DNA of 64,000 nt from Nostoc sp. CHAB 5834 (GTDB taxonomy: Bacteria; Cyanobacteriota; Cyanobacteriia; Cyanobacteriales; Nostocaceae), in contig JAIVFU010000018.1 in assembly GCA_020829485.1 (NCBI GenBank), forward strand, positions 38,737-102,736, written 5' to 3'. Below the pieces are notes generated by a model. That model ran no database searches. It had not been told where the DNA came from and saw nothing but the letters and a program-made list of their open reading frames with translations. How positions within the stretch are numbered: the stretch's first letter is position 1; each line of letters begins with the position of its first letter. The position numbers and the translations under genes are program-made. Positions 7,809 to 16,174 of this stretch are shown in pieces.

Positions 7809-8633
7809 TCAAAACTTAGGTTTTGCAGCAATTCTAACTTCTTCCTCTTTCCCCGGTTCTCCCATTTCTTTGGCTTTTTCTTGATTGATGCTCATTAACA
7901 CGCCACCAGCATTATCAGTTTTCACTGTGAGTTGCTGTTGGGCTTTCCAAATCCGGTGAGTTCCCTCTGGGAGAGTACCCTCAAACTCGGTTTTGCCATC
8001 GGCTACTACACGAATCCAAGATGACGCTTTCAAAGTCACACCAATTTGTACAGCTTTTCCCTGCTGGACGGCGCTAAGGGTATCGTTAACTGATTGAACC
8101 TCCACTGACTCTTTTATTTGGGCTATTTCTGGTTTAACAATGGACTTTTGTTTCGGGGATGGCTGATTTTGATTATTACTTGTACTTGCTTGTAGTACTG
8201 CATTATTTAATAACTGAGATAAGCCATTTACAGAGCATACAATTAGCAATATGTAAAGAAAGTAAAGATGAATCGGACGTAGTTGATTAAGGGGTGAATT
8301 ATTCTCTATGCCTTGAGGGTTCACTTGTGCAGAACTAATCGGAAAAGTGCCAGAAAATTCTACTCCATTCAAGCCTAGTGCGTCGGCAAATTGCCTGATT
8401 AAACCCTGTATATAGACTGGTTCTGGAAGTTCGTTTAAATTACCTTCTTCGATCGCCTGCAATAATCGCCGGGGAATCCTTGTTAAGGCAACCATTTGCT
8501 CTAGAGATAATCCCTGTTCTTGACGCGATGCCCAAAGTTGAGCGCCAATTTCTGCCAATTTTTCGGCTCGTTGTTGCTCTAATGAAATTGATGGCTGGTT
8601 ATTATTCTTCTTCTTCTTTCTTAGCCATTTCAT
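7809..8633 (-). CDS. RodZ-like helix-turn-helix membrane protein (DUF4115)
   Basis: The protein is about 274 residues from ATG 8633, which I prefer to GTG 8645 because GGAG would overlap the latter. After a Lys-rich start it has a Cro/CI-like HTH (LWASRQEQGLSLEQMVALTRIPRRLLQAIEEG), a spacer and one membrane helix (HLYFLYILLIVCSVNGLSQ). A variable linker follows, then a C-terminal beta domain of the DUF4115 type (VTLKASSWIRVVADGKTEFEGTLPEGTHRIW). RodZ proteins link MreB filaments to the cell wall machinery, with the HTH in the cytoplasm and the beta domain outside. The gene follows the pseudouridine synthase at 8663 by 29 bp and is probably cotranscribed. A wider regulatory role is possible. 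Confidence 0.75.
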   Translation of the reverse strand: MKWLRKKKKNNNQPSISLEQQRAEKLAEIGAQLWASRQEQGLSLEQMVALTRIPRRLLQAIEEGNLNELPEPVYIQGLIRQFADALGLNGVEFSGTFPISSAQVNPQGIENNSPLNQLRPIHLYFLYILLIVCSVNGLSQLLNNAVLQASTSNNQNQPSPKQKSIVKPEIAQIKESVEVQSVNDTLSAVQQGKAVQIGVTLKASSWIRVVADGKTEFEGTLPEGTHRIWKAQQQLTVKTDNAGGVLMSINQEKAKEMGEPGKEEEVRIAAKPKF

Positions 8634-8662
8634 GCCTACTGACACTCCTTAACTCCGCAGAA

Positions 8663-9421
8663 TCAATAATTAGGTTGTGTTATCTGATCTTGCAAAAAGT
8701 GAATTTCATGATTTTTTAGGGAACGATATTTACCCTCTTCCAAAAAAGGTTCTTTTGGAGTTTGTAATTGAATTGGGCCGATAGCAGTCCGATGCAGCTT
8801 GATTACTGGATATCCTAACTGTTGAGCTATCCGGCGAATTTGGCGATTTCTTCCCTCCTGCAACACTATTTCTAAAAAGCTTTGCTCGCCACGATGTTCT
8901 ATTAGCTGTACCTTAGCGGGCCTGGTTTTTCTACCCTCCAACATCACACCCTGACACCACATTTTCAGCACTGCTTCTGAAGGGTGTCCTTCTACCAAAA
9001 CACGATATGTCTTGGAAATACTGTGGCGGGGATGGGTTAGTCCAAATGTCAGATTTCCGTCATTGGTCAGGATTAATGCTCCTGTAGAATCTGCATCTAA
9101 ACGCCCAACTGGGTGAATACCTGTACCTTCCCGTAATTCTTTCGGTAGTAGATCCAGGACTGTTGGTCGGCGCTGAGGGTCGTAGCAAGTCGAAACCACA
9201 CCCCTTGGTTTGTGCAGCAATAAATATATTAAAGCCGGACGCTGCTTTTTAGATATAGGCTTACCATCAATTGCGATCGCATCTTTTTCGGGATCAATTT
9301 TTTGACCTAAATGTGCTAGTACCCCATTGATCTGCACCCGTGAGTGCCTAATCATTTCTTCGGCTTCACGACGTGAGGCGATACCCCATTGAGCGAGAAT
9401 TTTTTGTAACCGTGCCTCCAT
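8663..9421 (-). CDS. RsuA/RluB-family 16S/23S rRNA pseudouridine synthase
   Basis: About 252 residues are encoded from ATG 9421; a TTG nine codons earlier is less likely. An S4 RNA-binding domain occupies residues 1-60 (RLQKILAQWGIASRREAEEMI, then VQINGVLAHLGQKIDP). The synthase domain has the catalytic aspartate in GRLDADSTGALILTNDG and the family motifs LLHKPRGVVST and QEGRNRQIRRI. These enzymes isomerise a specific uridine in rRNA. Sequence alone does not decide between RsuA, RluB and RluE specificity, but the strong HPVGRLDADSTG plus S4 pattern fits the RluB-like group. It heads a probable two-gene unit with the RodZ-like gene. Confidence 0.88.
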   Translation of the reverse strand: MEARLQKILAQWGIASRREAEEMIRHSRVQINGVLAHLGQKIDPEKDAIAIDGKPISKKQRPALIYLLLHKPRGVVSTCYDPQRRPTVLDLLPKELREGTGIHPVGRLDADSTGALILTNDGNLTFGLTHPRHSISKTYRVLVEGHPSEAVLKMWCQGVMLEGRKTRPAKVQLIEHRGEQSFLEIVLQEGRNRQIRRIAQQLGYPVIKLHRTAIGPIQLQTPKEPFLEEGKYRSLKNHEIHFLQDQITQPNY

Positions 9422-9554
9422 GTGGAATTGCTTATTTACTGTTAACAATTAAATGATATTTGCATTTTGTAGCCAGTAGACATAAATGTTACATTTAAGA
9501 CTTATTTAATTTCTGTTCGGTTGTTAAGCAAATACTCATAAACAGATTCGTTAG

Positions 9555-10268
9555 ATGCCAGAGCAAAATTTAAACACAACACATGCCAATAAAATCCGCA
9601 TAATTACCCAGGTACTCACAACAGCCCTAAAGCTCTGGTTGAGAGCGCAGGTCAGCCAAATATCGGAATTAGAAGTGGAGATTAAAGCGAGCGATCGCCA
9701 AATTCTTTCTGGGCGTATCCCGTCGGTATCTATTTTTGCTACTGATGCAATTTATCAAGGTCTCCTAATTACACAAATTCAATTAATAGCGGAAAATATT
9801 CGGATAAATATCGGCTCAGTACTCAAAGGAAAACCGCTACGACTGTTAGAAACAGTACCAGTAGTTGGCGATTTAATCGTAGACGAGAAGGATCTTAATG
9901 CTTCTCTCTCATCTAACTTATTATCGACTGCTTTGAGTGATTTACTGGTTAAAGTTTTACCAACGCATTGCCCACAGTCACAACCAATAAATTGGCAAAA
10001 AATTATCCTTGATAACAACCAAATTATACTGCGAGGTATGAGAGTAACCAATAGTGAAACAACTCCTCTAGAGATTTGTCTAAGCTCACAGTTACTCAGT
10101 GGGCATGAGTTGCAAATGACACATATAAAACTCAAGCTCGACCAGGGGGATATATTAGAGGAGAATCATGAGTACAATCTCGATCTTGGCTCAGATGTCG
10201 ATATCCAAGAACTAACGCTGATTCCAGGTAAGCTAGTGTGTCGTGGGCGGATTAACGTTAACCCTTGA
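9555..10268 (+). CDS. DUF2993 (LmeA-like phospholipid-binding) protein
   Basis: This 237-residue protein has no clear signal peptide or membrane helix. The body has the DUF2993 pattern: VEIKASDRQILSGRIPSVSI near residues 40-62, then ATDAIYQGLLITQIQLIAENIRIN and repeated short beta segments. Cyanobacterial genomes often carry several such proteins, and the fold is related to lipid-binding TULIP-like proteins. The function is inferred only as membrane-lipid or envelope related. It is divergent from the pseudouridine synthase gene with 133 bp between them, so both promoters lie there. Confidence 0.75.
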   Translation: MPEQNLNTTHANKIRIITQVLTTALKLWLRAQVSQISELEVEIKASDRQILSGRIPSVSIFATDAIYQGLLITQIQLIAENIRINIGSVLKGKPLRLLETVPVVGDLIVDEKDLNASLSSNLLSTALSDLLVKVLPTHCPQSQPINWQKIILDNNQIILRGMRVTNSETTPLEICLSSQLLSGHELQMTHIKLKLDQGDILEENHEYNLDLGSDVDIQELTLIPGKLVCRGRINVNP

Positions 10269-10322
10269 TGATTAGAAATTAAAAAATGCTAATAAGTAAA
10301 ACGACGTAAATAATTTGCATGT

Positions 10323-10373
10323 TTGTAGTAAGGACTTTAGTCCTAAAAGAAGGACTAAAGTCCTTACTACAAA
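10323..10373. repeat. TAGTAAGGACTTTAG palindromic repeat, copy 1
   Basis: The arms GTAGTAAGGACTTTAGTCCT and AGGACTAAAGTCCTTACTAC are perfect complements around a few bases. Degenerate relatives lie at about 56704-56755 and 60606-60655. It is a dispersed hairpin repeat and could act as a bidirectional terminator between the convergent genes. Confidence 0.65.
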
Positions 10374-10514
10374 CTTGATTACAATAATTTTACATTACTT
10401 CACATAGTTCGATTTATTCGCACCGACTTACTTACATTATTTTAAATGATATAGCGGCTCTTAGGGGATGAGAGAGCAGGCAGACTGCGATCGCGCCAGG
10501 GAATAGAATTCCAA

Positions 10515-10589
10515 GGCTAATAGCTTAAGTCCTCTAAAGAGGACTAAACAAGAATTTTAGTCCACTTAAGTGGACTTGAGCTATTAGCC
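10515..10589. repeat. Inverted repeat with ends GGCTAATAGCT
   Basis: GGCTAATAGCTTAAGTCC (10515-10532) and GGACTTGAGCTATTAGCC (10572-10589) pair with one mismatch. A second nested pair lies inside (AAGTCCTCT and AGAGGACT; AGTCCACTTAAGTGGACT). It has no coding content. Confidence 0.6.
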
Positions 10590-10651
10590 CGGAACTTCAG
10601 TTCCGGGCGGTATATGGGTCAGTGCAATACTTTAACTCTTACTGAAAACCG

Positions 10652-11533
10652 CTATAGTAGCGGCAACAGCAATGTCACAAAATAATATACCAACGGAGCA
10701 GTGAAAATATAACTATCAGTACGGTCTAAAATACCACCATGTCCAGGGATTAACTGTCCAGAATCTTTGACTCCAGCATCTCGCTTGAGCATAGACTCGG
10801 TAAGATCCCCCAAAAGGCTAGCAATGCCAATCAGTAAACCTAATGCTAAACCAGTGAAGGGGGATCTGGGCAAGTGCAAATAATAGGCTCCTGCTATGGC
10901 TACAGCAACACTTGAAGTAATACCAAAGACAGCACCTTCTACAGTTTTTTTCGGGCTAATATCAGACAGACGGGTTTTCCCAAAGAATTTGCCAATAGTG
11001 TAAGCACCGATATCCGCTGCCCAAATACACAAAAAAGTTAGGAGTGTTGCTGTAAAACCTTGTGGTAAAGAAGCAGAATTTGCCTTTTCCCAGAAATCTG
11101 TCCAGGTTGTGGGCCAATAACCTCCGAAAGGAAGATTGCTAAAAGTAGCACTATCAATTGCCCGTAATCGCACCCAGTAACTCGGCAAATAACCTACGTA
11201 AAATAGCCCCATAATAGAAGCGGAAACATCAGCGATCGTGGCAAATTTTGGCTGAAACAGCAGGTAAAAACAAATAAGTGTGCCAGCAATTGGCATCACA
11301 GCGTCAGCTAAACTGCCATCTAGCGTACAAATCACCAACAAAACTTGACTAGCAAACATTGTGGTTTTAGCGGCGGGAGCGATGCCTCTGGTTAGCACCA
11401 AATTAAAATATTCCTGTTGACCCAAAAAGATGATAACCGCAAAGATGATGGTAAAGTACCAACCCCCCAAAAGGGTTGCAGAAAGAGCAAGAGCGATCGC
11501 AACAATTCCACTAATAATCCGAGACCAAGGCAT
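10652..11533 (-). CDS. cdsA: Phosphatidate cytidylyltransferase (CDP-diacylglycerol synthase)
   Basis: This 293-residue polytopic membrane protein makes CDP-diacylglycerol from phosphatidate and CTP, the branch point to phosphatidylglycerol. Around eight hydrophobic stretches are visible. The family signature lies near the C-terminus: GDLTESMLKRDAGVKDSGQL followed by PGHGGILDRTDS. The other conserved loop, DISPKKTVEGAVFG, lies at about 191-204. The gene lies 15 bp downstream of cbiT on the same strand, so the two are probably cotranscribed, although their pathways are unrelated. Confidence 0.95.
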   Translation of the reverse strand: MPWSRIISGIVAIALALSATLLGGWYFTIIFAVIIFLGQQEYFNLVLTRGIAPAAKTTMFASQVLLVICTLDGSLADAVMPIAGTLICFYLLFQPKFATIADVSASIMGLFYVGYLPSYWVRLRAIDSATFSNLPFGGYWPTTWTDFWEKANSASLPQGFTATLLTFLCIWAADIGAYTIGKFFGKTRLSDISPKKTVEGAVFGITSSVAVAIAGAYYLHLPRSPFTGLALGLLIGIASLLGDLTESMLKRDAGVKDSGQLIPGHGGILDRTDSYIFTAPLVYYFVTLLLPLL

Positions 11534-11548
11534 AGAAGTATTTTGGAT

Positions 11549-12151
11549 TTAGTCTAGTTTCTCACCACTGAGGATAAAAATGGGATCAACGGCGGTAAAG
11601 GTTTGAGAAAAGCCACGCGTCTCTAAGCGGTTAACGGCAGACTGGACGACTTCGATATTTCTAGCCCTTAACAGAGAAAAGCTCTGAGAAATAGCATACA
11701 GACTTTCTAGATTAGCAGCTGTAGCTACAACCCGACCGGATAGGGGCAAATAATCCCATGCTGCTTGCAGAATATCTTGAATGGGTCGTCCACCCTCGAT
11801 ACAAACGCGGTGAGGCGTAACTTTAAGATTATGTAAACACTCTGGGGCGCTACCTTCAATTACTTCGACATTTTTCACATCAAAGCGATCGCAGTTCCGC
11901 TTGATCAGATTAGCTACTTCTTCATCCCTTTCTATAGCGATAATCTTTCCACCTGGACACAATAGCCCCACCTCTACCGGAATTGTACCCGTGCCTGCGC
12001 CAATGTCCCACAACACTGAATCTGATTTTAGTCGCAGTTGGGCAATTAACAGCAGTCGGACTTCTCGCTGACTCAGGGGAATTCCTGGCAAATTTTCAAA
12101 CAATTCATCGGGAATACCAGGGGTAATATAAGGCCAAAGTTGGGAGGGCAT
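11549..12151 (-). CDS. cbiT: Precorrin-6B/cobalt-precorrin methyltransferase subunit CbiT
   Basis: About 200 residues are encoded from ATG 12151; an upstream TTG would add four. It is a class I SAM methyltransferase with glycine motif DIGAGTGTIPVEVGLL and acidic loop AIERDEE. The family opening WPYITPGIPDELFENLPGIP, then LSQREVRLLLIAQL, is diagnostic of CbiT. It methylates and decarboxylates the C-15 (and, with CbiE, C-5) side of the corrin precursor in cobalamin synthesis. No other cob/cbi gene and no cobalamin riboswitch is visible nearby. Confidence 0.9.
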   Translation of the reverse strand: MPSQLWPYITPGIPDELFENLPGIPLSQREVRLLLIAQLRLKSDSVLWDIGAGTGTIPVEVGLLCPGGKIIAIERDEEVANLIKRNCDRFDVKNVEVIEGSAPECLHNLKVTPHRVCIEGGRPIQDILQAAWDYLPLSGRVVATAANLESLYAISQSFSLLRARNIEVVQSAVNRLETRGFSQTFTAVDPIFILSGEKLD

Positions 12152-12194
12152 AGAATTACGCAATTATACTAAAGATATGGATTTGCCAAATTGA

Positions 12195-12313
12195 TAGGAC
12201 TTACGCAGTGAAAACCTGAAACCTAGATCCCCCCTAACTCCCCTTAAAAAAGGGGGGATCTGAAAGAGCCAACTTTTTAAGGGGGTTGGCGGATATCTTC
12301 TGCGTAAGTCCTA
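12195..12313. mobile_element. MITE-like element, TAGGACTTACGCA family, copy 1
   Basis: The 14-bp perfect inverted ends are TAGGACTTACGCAG (12195-12208) and CTGCGTAAGTCCTA (12300-12313), 119 bp in all. The interior holds GATCCCCCCT and AGGGGGGATC arms. Relatives with the same ends but different interiors lie at 32784-32884 and 62863-62953. Confidence 0.7.
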
Positions 12314-12369
12314 ATTGAAAAGCTATAAGCTCTAAAAACTTTTCAAACGTAGCATCATAAGAAACCATA

Positions 12370-13770
12370 ATGATTGGCGAAATATTAGATGAGCGCTATG
12401 AAGTTCAGCAGTTACTAGGAAAAAAGGCAGGGCGGCGGACGCTATTAGCTCATGATTTGCAAACTCAGGAATTAGTTGTCATCAAGTTACTTTCTTTTGG
12501 TGACGACTTTGGATGGGATGATTTAAAGCTGTTTGAGCGAGAAGCCGAAACCTTAAAAAACCTAGCACATCCTTTAATTCCTCGCTATTTAAACTATTTT
12601 GAGGTAAATTTACCAACCATCAAAGGATTTGCTTTGGTACAAACTTATATAAGAGCAAAAACTTTAGAGCAATATTTACAAACTGGGCGAACTTTTACAG
12701 AAGCTGAAGTCAAACAGATAGCCAAAGCGCTTTTAGAGATTCTTATTTACCTACATGAGCTACATCCGCCTGTAATTCACCGTGATATTAAGCCTAGCAA
12801 TATTTTATTAGGGGAGCGTTCTGGTAATAATGTTGGTCAAGTTTATTTGGTAGATTTTGGCTCAGTGCAGACAGTCCTTGCCACAGAAAGCGGCACAAGA
12901 ACTGTGGTAGGAACCTATGGCTATATGCCACCAGAGCAATTTGGCGGACGCACTGTTGCAGCATCTGACTTTTATAGTTTAGGCGCAACCTTAATTTACT
13001 TAATGACCGGTAATCACCCAGCCGATTTACCGCAAAAGAATTTTCGCATTCAGTTTGAACAAGCGGCTAATGTGAGTCCTAGCTTTAGCAAGTGGCTAAA
13101 GTGGATGATTGAACCCAGTTTAGAAGGGCGTTTTAGTTCTGCTGCTGGTGCGATCGCAGCTTTAGACAAACCACAAGCGACATTACCTGCTTTAGTTGGC
13201 AGCAAACCAGACGGGAGTAAGATTCAACTAACCAAAAATTGGGATTCTCTAGAAATTATCATTCCACCAGCTGGTTTCCATCCATCAATAGTATTCACAG
13301 GTTTCTTTGCGATCGCCTGGAATTCATTTATCCTCATTTGGACAATTGGCGCACTCTCGGCCCCTTTTCCTGCCAACATCCCCTTTGCCTTATTCTCACT
13401 TCCTTTTTGGGGTGCTGGCTCTATGATGATGTATAAATTTATCTTTAATTTGTTTGGAAGCATCTGCTTACGCCTGAATCCAGAACAAATTACCCTAACC
13501 TGGGAGTTGTTTAGTTGGAAGTTTGAGCGTCCCCGTCCATCCCCAAGGCAAAGTATTAATAAGTTGGTTTACATTCCAAAACACTTTACTAAAGGCTCTA
13601 AAGACACTAGAGTTGCCGTTCCAGCACAATTATATATTTGCTCAGGATTACAAAAATATCAGATTGGTGGAAACGATGGCGGTATTAAATCTGAAGTAGA
13701 ACTTGAATGGTTAGCTCATGAATTAAGTGAATGGTTAGGTTTGCCAATCACCAATCCAATGGTAAGTTAG
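12370..13770 (+). CDS. Hanks-type Ser/Thr protein kinase with membrane segments
   Basis: This 466-residue protein has a kinase domain at residues about 8-265: invariant Lys in ELVVIKLL, catalytic HRDIKPSN at about 137-144, DFG at about 162-164 and the P+1 region TYGYMPPEQFGG. The nucleotide loop reads LLGKKAGRRTLL, which lacks the standard GxGxxG glycines. Activity may therefore be altered, although all other catalytic residues are present. Two hydrophobic helices follow at about 305-327 and 337-358, then a soluble C-terminal region of about 100 residues. The kinase side is probably cytoplasmic. The substrate is unknown. A strong terminator follows at 13797-13836. Confidence 0.88.
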   Translation: MIGEILDERYEVQQLLGKKAGRRTLLAHDLQTQELVVIKLLSFGDDFGWDDLKLFEREAETLKNLAHPLIPRYLNYFEVNLPTIKGFALVQTYIRAKTLEQYLQTGRTFTEAEVKQIAKALLEILIYLHELHPPVIHRDIKPSNILLGERSGNNVGQVYLVDFGSVQTVLATESGTRTVVGTYGYMPPEQFGGRTVAASDFYSLGATLIYLMTGNHPADLPQKNFRIQFEQAANVSPSFSKWLKWMIEPSLEGRFSSAAGAIAALDKPQATLPALVGSKPDGSKIQLTKNWDSLEIIIPPAGFHPSIVFTGFFAIAWNSFILIWTIGALSAPFPANIPFALFSLPFWGAGSMMMYKFIFNLFGSICLRLNPEQITLTWELFSWKFERPRPSPRQSINKLVYIPKHFTKGSKDTRVAVPAQLYICSGLQKYQIGGNDGGIKSEVELEWLAHELSEWLGLPITNPMVS

Positions 13771-13796
13771 TTGAGCTAATTATTTAATTCTTAATT

Positions 13797-13836
13797 AAAA
13801 AGTCTGAGCGTTGGTTTTCGGCGCTCAGACTTTTTT
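13797..13836 (+). terminator. Rho-independent terminator of the kinase gene
   Basis: AAAAAGTCTGAGCG (13797-13810) pairs with CGCTCAGACTTTTT (13822-13835), ending in a T-run, with an 11-nt loop. It begins 27 nt after the stop codon. It is perfect and of textbook form. Confidence 0.9.
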
Positions 13837-13850
13837 GATTCGTTTTTCTT

Positions 13851-14255
13851 AGAGGATGTTTGAAAAGTGGTATGTTGTGATTTTAATCGAATTATTACCC
13901 CCCTTAATCCCCCCTTGTAAAGGGGGGAAACCGGAAAATCCGGTTCCCTCCCCTTTATAAGGGGAGAAACAAAAAAATCCGGTTCCCTCCCCTTTATAAG
14001 GGGAGAAACAAAAAAATCCGGTTCCCTCCCCTTTATAAGGGGAGAAACAAGAAAATCCGGTTCCCTCCCCTTTATAAGGGGGGAAACAAGAAAATCCGGT
14101 TCCCTCCCCTTTATAAGGGGGGAAACAAGAAAATCCGGTTCCCTCCCCTTTATAAGAGGAGAAACAAGAAAATCCGGTTCCCTCCCCTTTATAAGGGGAG
14201 GGTTAGGGTGGGGTAAATATTTGATACATCAATCATGACTTTTCAAACATCCTCT
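13851..14255. mobile_element. 405-bp repeat element with 18-bp inverted ends and internal tandem array
   Basis: The perfect 18-bp inverted ends are AGAGGATGTTTGAAAAGT (13851-13868) and its complement (14238-14255). The interior contains seven 39-bp tandem units (see the next entry). It has no ORF. It resembles the 2885-3246 element in its ends, and a solo end of the same type lies at 32711-32727. Confidence 0.75.
13935..14208. repeat. Seven 39-bp tandem repeats, each with a palindrome
   Basis: The units share AATCCGGTTCCCTCCCCT followed by TTATAAGGGG(A/G)GAAACAA. The T of AATCC recurs at 13939, 13978, 14017, 14056, 14095, 14134 and 14173, a strict 39-bp period. Each unit contains the palindrome CTCCCCTTTATAAGGGGAG. 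Units vary by only a few bases, so the amplification is recent. Confidence 0.9.
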
Positions 14256-14323
14256 TACACCCTAAACAAAGGCAAAGGATTCATGACTTTTCATTAAAAG
14301 CGACAATGGCATTTTTTTTACTA

Positions 14324-15379
14324 TCATTCTTCCTTCAGCGATGCCATGTCAATCACAAAGCGGTATTTCACATCGCTTTTTAGCATCCGCTCGTATGCTT
14401 GATTGATTTTCTGAATCGGCATAAGTTCGATGTCACTGACGATATTGTGTTCAGCGCAAAAGTCGAGCATTTCTTGTGTCTCCTGAATCCCGCCAATCAG
14501 CGAACCGGCAATTACTCGGCGCTTAAAAATCAAGTTACTGATGCTGGGTGATGGGTGCGGATTTTCCGGTACACCAAGCAAGCACAGCGTACCACCACGC
14601 TTAAGCAACTGAGTGTACGCATCCAGATTGTGCGATACCGAAACCGTGTTGAGAATGAAGTCGAAGCTGTTGATATGCTTGCTCATCTCATCGCTGTTTT
14701 TTGAAATGACAACCTCATCGGCTCCGAGGCGCTTGGCATCTTCGGTCTTCCCTGACGATGTTGTGAACAGCACAGTGTAAGCACCAAAAGCGTGGGCTAA
14801 TTTTAGTCCCATGTGTCCCAACCCACCAAGTCCGACGATACCCACCTTATCGCCTTTGCCAACTTTCCAGTAGCGCAAAGGCGAATACGTCGTGATCCCC
14901 GCGCACAATAGGGGTGCGACGCCAGCGAGATCCAGTTTTTCCGAAACGCGTAGCACGTAATTTTCATCCACGACTATCTGGTTTGAATAACCCCCATAAG
15001 TCGTTTTCCCTGTCTGCTTCTCTGGGCTGTTGTAGGTGAAGATAATTTCGTTATCACAGTACTGCTCAAAACTCTCACGGCAGTTTGGACAGGTGCGACA
15101 AGAATCGACCATACAACCAACGCCCGCAGCCTCGCCTACCTTGAACTTGGAAACCTGCTCACCAATCTTCACTACACGACCAACGATTTCATGTCCAGGT
15201 ACGACAGGGTAAACCGTATTTTTCCATTCATTAGCGACTGTATGCAGATCCGAGTGACACACGCCACAGTAAAGGATCTCGATCTGTACGTCGTGCGCCC
15301 CTAACTCTCGCCGCTCGAAAGTGAACAAGCCCAGTGGTGTAGTTGCACTTTGGGCTGCGTATCCAAGACTCTTAATCAC
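14324..15379 (-). CDS. Zinc-dependent NAD(P)-alcohol dehydrogenase (YahK/CAD-type)
   Basis: This 351-residue medium-chain dehydrogenase has the catalytic zinc ligands in YCGVCHSDLHT and PGHEIVGRV. The four structural-zinc cysteines are in CRTCPNCRESFEQYC, and the Rossmann motif is GLGGLGHMG. The sequence type (alcohol dehydrogenase reducing aldehydes, CAD/YahK group) favours NADPH-dependent reduction of aldehydes to alcohols. The start is GTG at 15379, supported by GGAG 9 nt upstream. It is monocistronic by position. The exact substrate is not decided by sequence. Confidence 0.92.
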   Translation of the reverse strand: MIKSLGYAAQSATTPLGLFTFERRELGAHDVQIEILYCGVCHSDLHTVANEWKNTVYPVVPGHEIVGRVVKIGEQVSKFKVGEAAGVGCMVDSCRTCPNCRESFEQYCDNEIIFTYNSPEKQTGKTTYGGYSNQIVVDENYVLRVSEKLDLAGVAPLLCAGITTYSPLRYWKVGKGDKVGIVGLGGLGHMGLKLAHAFGAYTVLFTTSSGKTEDAKRLGADEVVISKNSDEMSKHINSFDFILNTVSVSHNLDAYTQLLKRGGTLCLLGVPENPHPSPSISNLIFKRRVIAGSLIGGIQETQEMLDFCAEHNIVSDIELMPIQKINQAYERMLKSDVKYRFVIDMASLKEE

Positions 15380-15931
15380 AGATGATCTCCTTTTTACTAA
15401 GTTCTTTCATAGCTTATATGAACTTTATTCAAAGTTTTCTGACTCAGTTCCTCGAAACTGCTCATATACTTCGCAATTAACAAACTAAGGTTGTTCTTAC
15501 TCAACATTAAATGTTAAGACAGGGGAGTTACCCTCCTCTGCCCAGATTCGTCTCGATATTTCTCGAACAATGTCCCTGATGATTCCGGCTTTGATAGCTG
15601 CATGAAAATGAGTATAAAGAAGTCAGACTGGTCTGAGTCACCATCATAAGTATGAGACAGTAGACGAAGTAGGTGGAGGATGGGGAGCAGGGCAAAAAAA
15701 TATCTACTAGTCTTCTTGGATGGAAGAATTGAGTAATTTAATTTTTGGAATTCCCTAAAGCGCTTATGGTATATTGCTTTGCAAAAGTTTTTGAAGATAA
15801 ATGACCTACTTGTATTGAATTTATTTATAGCTTGTTTATGCAATAGGATATAGCGCTTATCAATGCAGAACTTATGGGATTTGAGCCATCAATGTCTATA
15901 TTTAATTACAGATGCCTTAGAGGAAATTTAT
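15380..15931. other. Intergenic region; one decayed repeat end
   Basis: No gene is supported. A 109-codon reverse ORF (15514-15843) has poor coding character. A solo right end of the GGGACTTCCA family (TTTTTGGAATTCCCTAAA, about 15741-15758) is present. Confidence 0.5.
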
Positions 15932-16105
15932 ATGTTTGGACTGGGATGGCCAGAAATAGCTGTAATTACCATAGTCGCTGTTCTAATTTTTGGCCCAAAA
16001 AAAATTCCCGAACTGGGAACCACACTGGGCAAAACCTTACGAGGGTTTAAGGAGGAGATGAAAACTCCCAGTGAAGAAACCAATTCGGAACAAGAAGAAC
16101 AGTAA
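15932..16105 (+). CDS. tatA: Twin-arginine translocase subunit TatA/E
   Basis: This 57-residue protein runs from ATG 15932, preceded by AGAGGAAA; the open frame extends 23 codons further upstream but without TatA features. It has one short membrane helix (WPEIAVITIVAVLIFG), the FGPKKIPELG hinge, an amphipathic helix (GTTLGKTLRGFKEEM) and an acidic tail. TatA oligomerises to form the passage for folded proteins in plasma and thylakoid membranes. It is slightly shorter than a typical TatA, similar to other cyanobacterial TatA/E. No tatC is adjacent. Confidence 0.93.
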   Translation: MFGLGWPEIAVITIVAVLIFGPKKIPELGTTLGKTLRGFKEEMKTPSEETNSEQEEQ

Positions 16106-16129
16106 TTAAAGTAGTCAAAATACAAAAGA

Positions 16130-16173
16130 CAGGAGAAGGCTGTGCGTTGGGTAGCCAGCACGGTTTTCTCCTG
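16130..16173. terminator. Stem-loop between convergent tatA and cphA
   Basis: CAGGAGAAGGCTGTGC (16130-16145) pairs with GCACGGTTTTCTCCTG (16158-16173) with three G-U pairs. It lies 2 nt from the end of cphA and 24 nt from that of tatA, so it could terminate both. Confidence 0.5.
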
Positions 16174-16174
16174 A

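Larger units (their letters stand above)
10269..10651. other. Intergenic region filled with inverted repeats
   Basis: This lies between two convergent genes (DUF2993 and cdsA). It holds the TAGTAAGGACTTTAG palindrome at 10323-10373 and the GGCTAATAGC inverted repeat at 10515-10589. A short palindrome (CCGGAACTTCAGTTCCGG) follows at about 10589-10606. No gene is visible. Confidence 0.6.

Noticed and set aside
13935..14208. Regular repeats that could suggest a CRISPR array
   Set aside because: The 39-bp units are tandem with no unique spacers, lie inside an inverted-repeat element and have no cas genes nearby.
15514..15843. 109-codon reverse ORF between the alcohol dehydrogenase and tatA genes
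   Set aside because: It crosses a decayed repeat end and shows no domain, signal or coding bias.
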